A stretch of DNA of 64,000 nucleotides from Magicicada septendecula (Eukaryota; Arthropoda; Insecta; Hemiptera; Cicadidae): contig CM068373.1 in NCBI GenBank assembly GCA_034769895.1, forward strand, positions 281,633,879-281,697,878, written 5' to 3'. Positions 10,519 through 21,020 of this stretch are shown here, one piece after another. Made by a program: the position numbers and the translations under genes. Under the pieces are notes generated by a model. That model was not told where the DNA came from. It did no database searches and saw only the letters and a program-made list of their open reading frames with translations. Numbering within the stretch: the stretch's first letter is position 1; each line of letters opens with the position of its first letter.

Positions 10519-11364
10519 CAAGAGTACTCATAGTTGGCAGGATCAATTGCGGAGTACGATGAGTGTGTCCATGGTTACCTCCTCTTTTTAATTTATATAT
10601 TGACGATGTCATACAAAACTGGCAGATGTGTCTTCCAGAGAATTTTATATTTGCTCACTCTGCAATTGACAGTTTGTTATTTGCGGACGATCAGTCTATT
10701 CTGTCGGACTCGGAAAACAGATTGCAGAGGGGTATACATTTGTTAAATCGAATCTGCAAAAACTCGGGATTGCAAATATCTATATTTAAAACCAAGGTGA
10801 TGGCTTTTAGTGGAACTGATTCCGTACGAGCAAAAATTGTTATATGTGGTATTGTCCTGGAACAAGACAGCAATTTTGAATACCTGGGCTACAGTGTGTC
10901 TTGTAATACGAGCAACGACGAGGTGAATAAGTTGTCTAAGATCAACCTTATGTGCGGGACCATTAGGTGAATTCTCTTAATTCAGCAAGTAGAGAAGCAC
11001 GCCTAAAAGTCTACAAGGCGATGGCCATTCCCACACTTCTTTAACTGGACTGAGAATTGGACTTTAACGAAAGGCCAGGCCAATAGTATGCAAGCGGTTG
11101 AAATGAGATTTCTCAGGCACGTGGCAGGGTATACTTTCCATGATCATAGAAGAAACACAGTTATACGGCAGGAACTGAATATTATAAGTATATTCAACAG
11201 AATTGTCCAGTTGTCCAGAACAACTATGGAAGCAAAAGCGGAAGGAAAGGAGAGGTGTGGGACGTCCGAGGAAGCTTTGGAGTGACCAACTCTAATCTTT
11301 GCCTGTTTGAGACTGTAACAAACGAGCATTCATTTAATCCTTGCAAATGAGGATGACGATGATG
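10519..11364 (+). mobile_element. LINE-A insertion with 14-bp target duplication
   Basis: ATAGTGGGAAACGA at 10505-10518 and 11365-11378 is a perfect duplication around an 846-bp, 5'-truncated LINE-A. Its frame from about 10563 gives LFNLYIDDV, then LLFADDQSILSD (reverse transcriptase motif C as FADD) and GLQISIFKTKVMAFSGT. A shift near 10970 interrupts it, and LINE-A text EMRFLRHVAGYTFHD continues from about 11105. The 3' tail is GATGACGATGATG. It is the longest LINE-A copy in the window and is inactive. Confidence 0.8.
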
Positions 11365-11378
11365 ATAGTGGGAAACGA

Positions 11379-11640
11379 TGAAATATTAACAAGCACAGTA
11401 AAAGAAAGACAATTGGTGAAAGTAATAAGAAAGAGAAAAACATCTTAGTTGGGGCGTACATTGCATAGAAACTCTCTGCAGCTTGGAATCATACAGGGAA
11501 ATTTGAAAGAACGTAAAGGGAACGTAGAAGAAGAAAGATTGGGTTGCTGATGACATCAGAAACAGAAGGAGGTGTAAACAGATGAAGTCCGAGTAGAATG
11601 GAGACAGAGTTGTAACCGGTCCTAAAACAGTTTTACTAAG
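11379..11640 (+). pseudogene. LINE-J fragment, 3' part
   Basis: Continuation of the element at 10160-10504 after the LINE-A insertion. In shifted frames it reads VKVIRKRKTS, GRTLHRNSLQLGIIQG and NLKERKGNVEEERLG, the basic C-terminal segment of this LINE type. Several stops are present. Confidence 0.6.
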
Positions 11641-11669
11641 CACAGACTATAAAAATAATCTTCAGACGT

Positions 11670-12027
11670 AACTCGTCCTTTATAAAATGATGGCAGCCAT
11701 GCGACTTTTATAGCAGTGAGACTTTGACACTGAACGCAAAGACCTTAAGCCGGATACAAGCTAGTGAAATGAGATTTTTGCAATCAGTACTAAGAGTATC
11801 ACGAAGGGACCGGTTAAGAAATGATGCTATAAGGATCATCCTTGGAATATACAACCTAAACGAAAGGATAAACCAGTACAGACAGGATTGGACAGACCAT
11901 GTTGAAAGGATGTATAAGAACAGCGTATCAAAACAATTTTTGATTTATAATCGGAAAAACTCCGGAATATTGGAAGACCAAAGAAAAGACGGTCAGACCA
12001 ACGGATAGTAGGGTCCACAGCCTGAAG
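11670..12027 (+). pseudogene. LINE-C 3'-end fragment
   Basis: The translation gives TLNAKTLSRIQASEMRFLQS, then RVSRRDRLRNDAIR and QDWTDHVERMYKNSVSK, ending near GGTCCACAGCCTGAAG. A second copy is at 34576-34955 with the same ending, so both truncations and the 3' end are well defined. It continues into (GAA)n. Confidence 0.7.
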
Positions 12028-12172
12028 AAGAAGAAGAAGAAGAAGAAGAAGAAGAAGAAGAAGAAGAAGAAGAAAACGAAGATGAAAAAGAAAAAGGCGA
12101 AGAGGAAGAAAAGAAGAAGAAGAGGAGGAGGAGGAGGACGAGGAGGACGAGGAGGAGGAGGAAGAGGAAGAA
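12024..12172. repeat. (GAA)n/(GAG)n array grown from a LINE-C tail
   Basis: About 150 bp of GAA with GAG and GACGAG variants toward the right. It abuts the LINE-C end with no gap. Confidence 0.85.
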
Positions 12173-12174
12173 GT

Positions 12175-12716
12175 AACTCATCGTTAATAATTAGAAAAAC
12201 AAATACAATTTTTTAAAAAATAGTGTTTATTTTGGATATCGGTTTGCATCAAGTTGCGTAAGTACAGTTCCATCCTATGTACAGTGTTTCGCAAAAAATT
12301 GTTATCTTTTTGTGTAATTTATAAAACTATAACTAAATTAACATTGCTATATAAACGTGTGGAAGTGGTTGTATGCCTCGTTCAAACATGAAACTAAACT
12401 GCTATCAGTACAATTTAATCGTAATGAGAAAACTTTCTAAATAAACTCGTTCCAGAAATTGTAAGCTTCTAAAAACTTTCTTTAATTAAATTCCCCTCTC
12501 CCTCCAAAGTACGAAAACAATCAAGATCTCTGATTACTCCTTTATAGACAATACGTTTTCTTTTTAGTGTTATGAGTTATTTTCAAACCAGTGTACGTTA
12601 ATTAAACTGTTGTTCATACATGCATTGAGATTTGTACTCTTAGAAACTGAAGTGTACAATCCTTTACTTTGTTAAAACCATAAATACTGACAACTGGAGA
12701 CACCTAAATTTAATGT
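12175..12716. other. AT-rich stretch with no gene seen
   Basis: No repeat family or open frame of interest. Confidence 0.4.
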
Positions 12717-14535
12717 TGTTACGACAGTCTCATTGATAATCGTATGGTACAGTGGATAACAAAATACAGACACCAATGAAGTCACTAATTACCAGCTTTA
12801 ATTATCACAATTAACAGTTTGTAATCAACAAGATAGTCTCTTACAACAATTCAAGTAAACTTTTTTCACATGCAATATTGTAACATTTAGACCTGTTTAT
12901 CCTGGTTACAAATAAATACTTTCTTTGTGTAGGTTCAAAGAAAAGATAAAAAAATAAATTTTATTTAAAAAAAATGTTGTTCAAAAAAAATTTATGTTTG
13001 TTTGTTATTGTAATAATTTAGAAATAATCCTGGTTCTGTGTTTTGTTTCAAATTTTAAAATTCTGTGAGTTTATTTTTGTTAATTTTTACACTTCTGGTA
13101 GACCTTAACTAAATCCGGAGTTAATTAGATTATCTTCTTGCTGTAATCGATTAGAGATTTTCAGCACTGCTCCAGTATGTCACTTTCAATCAAGATTTAA
13201 CGTCTTCCAGTAAGTCCTGTAAGTTAGTCAAACTCTTAATTTAAGATGTGAAATAATTATAAAATCCAGATAATTGAAATAATTTGATTTATTAATAATA
13301 ATTCTTAAACATCGATTTTGAGCAATTGTTCGACTCTTTCACAGGGATATATCGATTTGCGATTACAGGTTATTTTTATATAAATATTGAAAAAGAGGTT
13401 CTTATAACGATTATATTTATATAGTCAGAGAAGGGTAGGCCTAGAAAGTATAACATGTACAAAAATATAAGTCTTAAAAGTAAAAAATGACAATTTGTTA
13501 ATAATATATAATGTTTGCATTGTTGCAATTTTATTGTTGCATTTTTTATTACTGAATTACTTTTTTTTCTTTTATAGTGGTGTTTTTCTTTGAAGTGTAA
13601 TTTTATTTTCATTTGAAATTCTTGGTTATATGTAATTTAATTATTTATATGATCTTAATTGAATTAATTACTAGTGGAATATCTGTCACGCTACAATATT
13701 AATGTCATCTATTAAAAGTTCCGCACTACTTATAACACAGTAATCACTTTCCACAACCACTTGATCCGCACTTGACAATACCACCAGGTGTAACTAAGTA
13801 AGCCAGCCGCTGTTGCTTATATATAGCCTGCAGATAATCCAGAATATTTTCCCATTCATTTGGCAACAATTCAAGTAACATTTCTTTACATGCAATAATA
13901 ATGTCAACTATTAAGAGTTCCGCACAATAATAACTTTTCACTAATGATTCGATTCGCACTAAAAAAATCACTCACTCTAACTGCCTGAAATAGCGTGCCG
14001 CTGTCACTTACTTAAGTAGCGCTGGTGTTCAAGAATAACTTTCCATTCTTACCGCAGCGTGCCAGCATAAGGCGTATTTACAAGTGCTTTTCAAAACAAT
14101 CTGGTAGGCCGACAGTGTTTCCTGAACAGTCATCTGCGCCGACACTATGCATGAATTACGGTGTTAACTACGCAAGTATAGTTAAGTTGTCTAGAAGGGG
14201 AGAGGAGAGACAACGCGATAACAGTACACCGTCTCACTCATGTACTACCTCTGTCTCTGTCACACACTTGCTTCAATTGATCTCACGAGTCTTGTTGCAG
14301 CCGATGTTTACATTCTGAAACAGTGTACAAGACTGTTGTGCGCATGTGCGAAATGACTGACAATTTAGTTAGCCTCGCAACGAGGTGTTTGTCCACTGCG
14401 CACTGAGACCCAAGTGTTCAATTTACACCGTCCTGCCTCTACTTGAGTGCGGCCTTGACTGAGGAGCTAAATCTGCTCGGATAGCGGATGAAAGTACGCT
14501 CTCGACTCTTCGAGAGCTTTCCATCGTTACAGCAT
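12717..14535 (-). mobile_element. Composite LTR-1 region, with a nested LTR-2
   Basis: It starts TGTTACGACAGTCTC and shows the LTR-1 end block (ATGGTACAGTGGATAACAAAA, shared with 18849, 43195 and, reversed, with 24020 and 28600). It ends near CCATCGTTACA at about 14535. A block around 12840-12875 and 13696-13740 recurs at 13865-13940, so two LTR-1 copies or a partial duplication are present. An 817-bp LTR-2 sits inside it. It reads as an LTR on the minus strand and is too degraded to place the right edge exactly. Confidence 0.55.
12879..13695. mobile_element. LTR-2 solo LTR-like element inserted in LTR-1
   Basis: 817 bp, AT-rich, with ends TGTAACA and CGCTACA and a 4-bp duplication ATAT (12875-12878 and 13696-13699). 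The TG...CA ends and 4-bp duplication fit an LTR of a Gypsy-type retrotransposon. Internal blocks (AATCGATTAG, GTCAGAGAA, TTATAGTGGT) recur in the same order in the copy at 21162-23786. Orientation is unknown. Confidence 0.65.
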
Positions 14536-14753
14536 TGTTTATTAGACTATGGATGAAATCAGGTCGTATGCTGTATTGTAATATTTTAAAGAAATTTTAC
14601 TTTAAATGGTAAATTAATGGAATTACTCTAAACAAAAATATGTGTCTTCAATTCTGTTTATTCTAGTGTTGTTAAAATAAATCTCCTCTCTGTTTTTTAT
14701 TGACTAAAAATTACTAATTCAGTTTTTTTAATTAATTAAACTGTAATTTAAGT

Positions 14754-15260
14754 GTGTCTTGTAATGCAAGCAACGACATTGTGAATAAGTTGCATAAGTT
14801 CAACCTTATGTGCGGTACCATCAGGCGAACTCTTAAGTCAGCAAGTGAAGGAACACGCTTAAAATTCTACAGGGTGATGGCTCTTCCCACACTTCTTTAT
14901 GGGTCTGAGAATCGGACTTTAACAAAAGGCCAGAACAGTTGCATCCAAGCGGCTGAAATGAGATTTCTCAGGCACGTAGCAGGGTATACTCTCCATGATC
15001 ATAGAAGAAACACATATATATGGCAGGAACTGAATATTATGAGTATACTCTACAGAATCGCCCAGTATCGGCTGAATTGGTGGGAACATCTTTGCCGAAT
15101 GGATCACTGCCGCATCCCTAAACAACTATTAAACTATAAGCCGTAGAGGTGTTGGACGTCCGAGTAAGCTCTGGAGTAACCATCTCTAATCTTTGCATGT
15201 TTTGAGACCGGAACAAATCACTCTTGGTTTAATCCTTGAAGGTGGTGATGATGATGATTA
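14754..15260 (+). mobile_element. LINE-A copy with near-perfect target duplication
   Basis: TGTAATTTAAGT (14742-14753) and TGTAATTAAAGT (15261-15272) differ at one base and flank 507 bp. The open stretch from 14754 reads NDIVNKLHKFNLMCGTIRR, then EMRFLRHVAGYTLHD and EHLCRMDHCRIPKQL over about 130 residues. It ends with a GAT-repeat tail. This is the cleanest reading of LINE-A's C-terminal half. Confidence 0.75.
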
Positions 15261-15814
15261 TGTAATTAAAGTTGTAAGTAAGGAATCCAATGGTATTAAA
15301 TTGGAGATACTACTTGACTATTTGTAACTAAGTGATTGGAGTCTGCACTTGAGAAGTAAGTACTGGTAATGTCATGATATTAAAATGAAATGATTATATA
15401 TCTTCGTATTATACATTTGAAAGATACGTACTCGTTGAACTCGAAGCCGGTCCAAGGACTACACACATTGAAACCGGATACTGTGAAATAAAACATATGT
15501 TAACGTAAACAAATATATCACTAGGTAACGCTTGAACCTATTATAGCTATCTACAAGATCTAAATCAAATCATGTTTTTTTACGTACATAAAAGCTGCAA
15601 CATGTTCTTACAGAATGCTAAGAAAAACGAACAGTTCATTAGGCTAAATATTTTCTTATTTCGAAGTTTTCTTAAAACAACAAGTAAAAATAATACTGCA
15701 TTATGTTTTTTATGCGTTTAAGCTAATCTGTATTCGATATGATTTAGAGCTTAGTGTTCTGTATTTATCCAATTGTATTTGATCCAATGGTATTAAATAT
15801 AAAGGTATGTGGCC

Positions 15815-16381
15815 TCTAATGGTAAATATCTAGTGAGAACTAAGATAGTTATAAAGAACAGCACTTTAGAACAAGTGAGCCGTTTCAAATATCTCGGGCG
15901 TGCAGTAAGCTATAAATCTGAATATGACATAAGAGAGAACATAAATAAATTCAGAAACATTTGTGGTACGATTCATAGAAATTAAACAAGGCACATCACA
16001 AAGATTAAATTTTATAAGACAATTGCAATATCCACGTTGATATATGCGAGTGAGATGTGGGTCATAACGAAAAAGGAAAGGGGCAAGATTCAGAGTGCTG
16101 AAATGCAGTTTTTTCAACATACTTTAAATTATACATTGCAGGATAGAATAAGGAATGAATATATCAGAGTAGAACTCGAAGTAAACGACATAAGTAAAAT
16201 TATGGCAATTTACAGAAGACAATGGTGGGAACATCTGCAAATGATGACAGAGGATCGATTGCCGAAAGCGGCACTGAACTATAAAGCCGTTGGTAGATGA
16301 GCCATGGGTCGTCCGAGGATGAGATGAGTGCCGGAACTGGTTTATATAACCTAATCCTTGAAGTAGAAAAGAAGAAGAATT
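15815..16381 (+). pseudogene. LINE-B fragment
   Basis: The translation gives VSRFKYLGRAVSYKSEYDIR, then KIQSAEMQFFQHTLNYTLQD and QWWEHLQMMTEDRLPKAALN. The 3' end is GGTTTATATAACCTAATCC, followed by GAAGAAGAA. The 33-kb copy is the closest relative. Stops at about 15986 and 16298 make it a pseudogene. Confidence 0.7.
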
Positions 16382-16384
16382 AAA

Positions 16385-16930
16385 TATGAATAGACTAACC
16401 CTTAAAATTGTTTAAACGTGGCGACCTGTACAATTGTCGTAACAATATAAACTATAAATGTTCATAGTTTACAAATTACATTAGAGCTGTAATAGGCTAA
16501 TGAACTAAATCAATACGATATTGAAATAGTTGCGAGACCACAATAATTAATTGTCTGTTGATGAATCAGGCAATTATCTTTTTATATGACACCGTTACTA
16601 ACAATTTGTCGACGATTGATGTGTCGGAGCAAACGATCGTTGTCAGCAAGCAATCATATAGAAGTGTAATTTGTATGGCACAATGAAACTCAATGAATGC
16701 ACTTTCTATATAACTATTCAATAAAAGCTGCAACAGTTTTCATTTTGCTTAATGAGACGCTCCATTGAAATACAGTATCGTCTAGTGTGTAATTACTGCA
16801 ACACAGACGGGCTTGCTGCATATAGGTACATCGTTTCGTTAAAATAATTTGCTTTATCTTTGTCATACACATTTGTTCATATAAAAGAGCATTGAGTCTT
16901 ACTTTCTTTTATAAACAATAAATAAACAAA
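16385..16930. other. AT-rich stretch with no gene seen
   Basis: No recognised repeat or open frame. Confidence 0.4.
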
Positions 16931-16936
16931 AATAAA

Positions 16937-17393
16937 CAAGGATGGTTTGTTCCGGTCTCAAACAGGCAAAGATTAGAGCTGGTCTCCTCGGACGTCCCAG
17001 ACCTCTCCGTCCCCTCGGCTTATAGTTCCATAGTTGTTTGGGAATGCGGAAGTCATCCTTTCGGCAAAGATGTTTCCACAAATTCAGCCGATACTGGGCG
17101 ATCCTATCGAGTATACTCATAATATTCAGTTCCTGCCGTATATCTGTGTTTCTTGTACGATCATGTAGAGCAAATCCTGCGACGTGCCTGCGAAATCTGA
17201 TTTCAGCCACTTGGATGCGACTGGCCTGGGCTTTCGTCAAAGTCCAATTCGCAGACCCATAAAGAATTGTGGGAAGGGCCATCACCTTGTTGAATTTTAG
17301 ACGTGTTTCTTTACTTGCTGACTTAAGGGTTCACCTAATGGTCCCGCACATAAGGTTGAACCTGTGCAATCTATTCACAACAAGATCATGTTG
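16937..17393 (-). pseudogene. LINE-A fragment, minus strand
   Basis: On the minus strand about 110 residues of the family are open: MMALPTILYGSANWTLTKAQ, then AEIRFRRHVAGFALHDRTRN, ELNIMSILDRIAQYRLNLW and KQLWNYKPRGRRGLGRPRR. The reading breaks at the far 5' end near 17285-17393. It is 5'-truncated relative to the 10.5-kb copy. Confidence 0.75.
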
Positions 17394-17394
17394 G

Positions 17395-17840
17395 TGAACC
17401 AATTTGAATAGCGTAGCAGGTAACCAACTATAATGTTTTCGCTTTTTGCACATCCAGCACATTCCCTTCTACAAATTCTGATGGCGTAACTTGTCTTCCC
17501 CTGTCGGTACACTCTGGGTTTGAAACTTGAGTAATTTTGTTGTAACAAATGAAACAAGACATTGGTCAACCAAAGCACTTAGTACTTTAGCTCAAGTCGA
17601 ACACAGACCAGCCATCAATTAACGGAAGCGGGACGCAGATACGAGGAAGATTTACAGTACTGTAGGTGGTAATTACAATGGACGACCGCGGTACACACAT
17701 ATTACAGAAAGAACTGTCACTAGAATCAAAATTTACTGTGACCATGTCCGTATGTACACTGCGGATAATACTTCGTGCTTGCATTGTAGTTTAATTGCAA
17801 CATTATGTGTTCAGATTTTTTAACGTTTAGTAATAACACC
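17395..17840. other. Unrecognised stretch
   Basis: No repeat family or gene recognised. Short open frames on the minus strand show no known motif. Confidence 0.3.
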
Positions 17841-17844
17841 GCAT

Positions 17845-18038
17845 ATACAAGGCTAAGTCAATAAGTATCCGAAAAACTATTTTTATAATTTATTATAACA
17901 ACAGTAAAAATCTGACAGTTTAGTTCCTTTTTTCCATACAAAGTCTCCTTGCTTTGCAATACACTTGGTTCATCTTTGCACAAGCTTCCTGACGCTGCCA
18001 GGGAAACGTTTTACGGTTAAGCAGCAAGTCACGTATCA
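17845..18038 (-). pseudogene. Mariner-like transposase C-terminus and terminal repeat
   Basis: At 17850-17880 the sequence AAGTCAATAAGTATCCGAAA looks like a mariner-type inverted terminal repeat. On the minus strand next to it the reading includes FPGSVRKLVQR, then TKCIAKQGDFVWKK and FYCCYNKL. This follows the family's usual end (RW.KCI...GDYVEK, then a short tail). The rest of the transposase is missing; a LINE-B 3' end abuts it. Confidence 0.55.
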
Positions 18039-18039
18039 G

Positions 18040-18086
18040 AGAATGAGATGTGTGTCGGAACAGCTTTATATAACCTAATCCTTGAG
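18040..18086 (+). pseudogene. LINE-B 3' end only
   Basis: About 45 bp matching the LINE-B 3' end (GATGTGTGTCGGAACAGC, then TTTATATAACCTAATCCTTG). It continues directly into a GAG/GAA array, an example of an extremely truncated copy seeding a microsatellite. Confidence 0.6.
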
Positions 18087-18289
18087 GAGGAGGAGGAGGA
18101 GGAGGAGGAGGAGGAGAAGGAGGAGGAGGAGGAGGAGAAGAAGAAGAAGAAGAAGAAGAAGAAGAAGAAGAAGAAGGAGAAGAAGGAGAAGAAGGAGAAG
18201 AAGAAGAAGGAGAAGGAGGAAGGGAGGAATAAAAAAAGAAGAAGACGAATAAGAATACGAAGAAGAAGAAGAAGAAGAAGAAGAAGAAG

Positions 18290-18321
<32 letters not shown>

Positions 18322-18322
18322 T
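18086..18322. repeat. (GAG)n/(GAA)n array
   Basis: About 235 bp of GAG and GAA units with short interruptions (AATAAAAAAAGAAGAAGAC near 18228). The long low-complexity frames on both strands are artefacts. Confidence 0.9.
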
Positions 18323-18474
18323 AGCAGCAAGATTCTGGGTTACAACAAGAGAAAATAACACAAGTTTAAGAGATTAAGTTTTTCAGATGGGTCAAATTAT
18401 TTAACCGAAGGATAGAACTTCAAATGTTTCATGTAAATAAAAAAGTAAAAGAAAATAGAATGTAGACGTGAATT

Positions 18475-18655
18475 AAACATTGTATAGTTGCACCCGAAGA
18501 TTAAAGACCTCAGAAGGAGACGGTGTGAACATTTGAACCACATGCCTGATATCCGTCTATCCGTGGCTGACTTGGTTTATCACCCTACTGGAAAGAGAGG
18601 TGTCGGTGAACGTGATGATGATGTTGAAAATATAATTAAATGAAGCAAACACTTA
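18475..18655 (+). pseudogene. Short LINE 3'-end fragment, unassigned family
   Basis: The frame reads RLRRRRCEHLNHMPDIRLSV, then DLVYHPTGKRGVGE and a GATGATGATG tail. This is the usual C-terminal arrangement (basic helix, R(W)CEHL.RMP, GKRGVGRP). Confidence 0.55.
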
Positions 18656-18848
18656 GACCGAGTGGACGAAAATAAACTACCTTTTACAGCAAGACTGTGT
18701 AAAGTACAAGAAAGAAGAAACACGTCGACTGAGAAAAAAGATGGGAAATTTAACTGGCAACTATGTCCCAAAAGTGAAGTGGAGATGACAGTGATGGTTA
18801 TGACAGCCCGGTTACCTTAGACGGATCTGCTGTGGTATGAAAGGATAC

Positions 18849-19303
18849 TGTTACGACGGTCTCACTGATCGTCGTATGGTACAGTGGAAAACAAAATACA
18901 AGACACCAATTAAGTCATTCATCACCAGCTTTAATTAATCTCAATTAACAGTTAAAAATCAACTAGTTATTCAACAAGATTGTACTTGTACAATACTTCG
19001 AGCAAATCTGTCCACACAAATAATAATAAAATAAACTATAAAGAATTCCGCACTATACTCACTTTTCACTAATACACCATTTAAGACGCACTATGCAAAT
19101 CGCCCGGACAATAACTGAAACTAAGGGCAGGTGTGGGCTATTTATAGTCTGCAGGGTTCCATAATATGCGTCCTTAACAAGTAATCGAAATTGCTCGAGG
19201 ATACTTGAGCGCGGCCTTGGCAGAAACACGCACCGTTGGGCTAGTTGAGAAGCTTGTCGAACAACACTATCGAATGTAAGAGAATGTCCAGCATTACGTA
19301 ACA
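18849..19303 (-). mobile_element. LTR-1 solo LTR, minus orientation
   Basis: 455 bp from TGTTACGACGGTCTC to ATTACGTAACA. It shares the block GTATGGTACAGTGGA and the downstream GCGGCCTTGGCAGAAACACG with the 43195 copy. No matching duplication flanks it (ATAC on the left, CTGA on the right). LTR-like sequence (AACATGTAGAACGTTCTGTA) continues to about 19400, so two overlapping copies or a rearranged right end are possible. Confidence 0.65.
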
Positions 19304-19419
19304 CTGACTCGCATCTTAAGTGTCACGTACGCACACAAACATTACGGGTGGGCTCTCCTGGGATAGCTGAGAAACATGTAGAACGTTCTGTAATGGCGTA
19401 ACTACACAATAGAAACCAA

Positions 19420-19905
19420 TGTAATACTTATACAGGGCTACCAACGTACAGTTATTAAAGTATCTGGTAATTTCACGAACAGTTTTCTTGCAACAACTTT
19501 TTATTACTTTAGTTATTGAATGAGCTTTGCAAGATTATGTAGAGCTTCGTTGTGATTGTCTGTTTCACTGGTATTGAAACGTGTATTTCACACAATTCTG
19601 AAGTTATTATTCCACACACTCTTCTGATCCGTACATTATTAGTGACAGGAGGGTATCCTATAAGTAAGTGACTTTTCTAAAGCAACATTTTATAAGTTCC
19701 AAACACTAATTTACAGAGCATCAGCGTTAGCAGTAGTGGCACAATTGTTGGACAGTCACTGCTCTAGATTGCTGCAACTCAGATACTAACACTGCCTTAA
19801 TACAACCGATAATGACAGCTCAGTAGCCTATATGGGATTCTCATTGCACGCTAGTACGAGTAAATCCTCCCCCCCATGCCTTGTTTATTGCGCAGAGTTT
19901 CCTAT
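19420..19905. other. Unrecognised stretch
   Basis: No gene or repeat seen. Confidence 0.35.
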
Positions 19906-19910
19906 AATAA

Positions 19911-20004
19911 TACTAACAACAACAACAACAACAACAACAACATGTGTAGTACTAATAGCAGCAGCAGCAGCAGCAGTAGTAATAGTAGTACTAGTAGTAG
20001 CATC

Positions 20005-20045
<41 letters not shown>

Positions 20046-20046
20046 C

Positions 20047-20095
<49 letters not shown>

Positions 20096-20096
20096 A

Positions 20097-20133
<37 letters not shown>

Positions 20134-20205
20134 TGTTGTTGTATTTTGTTATTGTTGTTTTAATTGCTGTTGTTGCTGTATAATAATAACAATAATAATA
20201 CAGAT
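19911..20205. repeat. Compound trinucleotide array (AAC)n-(AGC)n-(TAG)n-(TTG)n
   Basis: An (AAC)n run, then AGC and a long (TAG)n block (about 19980-20130), then (TTG)n and (AAT)n. The outer AAC and TTG blocks are reverse complements, so the array could fold. Long homopolymer frames are artefacts. Confidence 0.9.
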
Positions 20206-20300
20206 AAATTAGCTAAGCAAATAACGAAAGATTTTTACAACAAAAAATCAATCCTGGTAAATGCAAGAAATCCAACTTTCAACGTAATTCGCAAAAAGAA
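20206..20300 (+). pseudogene. Short LINE-H-like fragment
   Basis: The frame reads LAKQITKDFYNKKSILVNA, similar to YGITKDIYNKKCISKNAKIR of LINE-H at 37.2 kb. Too short for a firm call. Confidence 0.35.
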
Positions 20301-20504
20301 ACAAACAAAACAGAATTCTTTTACGCAAGAGAATATTCAGTTGTAAATCAAAAGGAGAAAATGAAGAATTGGGAAAAAAAGAAAATATAAAAATAATTCT
20401 TGATCGTAAGAAAAATGTAGGTGAGCGTAACAAAAGAAAAAAAAAATTAATTGCATGTGGGAACTTAAAACTTTGGATACTACACGAAAACAAAGAATTA
20501 TATA

Positions 20505-20837
20505 TTTGAATTGTGAAAAATATCCGGGCTGTTTGGCCGTGGTCCATGGTTAAAAACAAAACCAAACGTTTCGGCAGCTCCACTGGCTGCCATCATCAGT
20601 GGAATAAGATTTCTGCACTTGGGGTGTCTACGTGCAGGCCCACAGTACTGTTGGTCTATACCACAGTACTGTGGGCCTGCACGTAGACACCCCAAGTGCA
20701 GAAATCTTATTCCACTGATGATGGCAGCCAGTGGAGCTGCCGAAACGTTTGGTTTTGTTTTTAACCATGGACCACGGCCAAACAGCCCGGATATTTTTCA
20801 CAATTCAAGTGACACCGGCCGTGAAAGCCTAAGGAAT
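20505..20837 (+). mobile_element. Fold-back element FB-A, copy 2, with 13-bp target duplication
   Basis: AAAGAATTATATA at 20492-20504 and 20838-20850 flanks 333 bp. The arms (about 20505-20655 and 20660-20805) are near-perfect reverse complements and nearly identical to copy 1 at 762-1132. Copy 1 has about 40 bp more in the central loop. The one-sided tail GACACCGGCCGTGAAAGCCT is present at the right. The two copies sit in different targets, which shows recent movement. Confidence 0.85.
20712..20747 (+). ncRNA. Hammerhead-like motif in FB-A copy 2
   Basis: CTGATGA at 20715-20721, then T, GGCAGC/GCTGCC as stem II, GAAAC and GTT, identical to copy 1. Stem I is CCA with TGG (3 bp). The opposite arm holds the mirror-image core on the minus strand, so either strand's transcript would carry one. 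Confidence 0.65.
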
Positions 20838-21020
20838 AAAGAATTATATACTTAAGACACTTTATCTGGTGGTTGATTTGATGATTAATGATTAACACTG
20901 AAATAATATTTGATAATTTTGAACAAATCCCAGGAGAAGAATTTGTTTCTACTTTTATATAGACATAGAAGCTAACAATAATGAACAGCCAGTGGAACTG
21001 ACTATTGTTCCTCAAGATAT

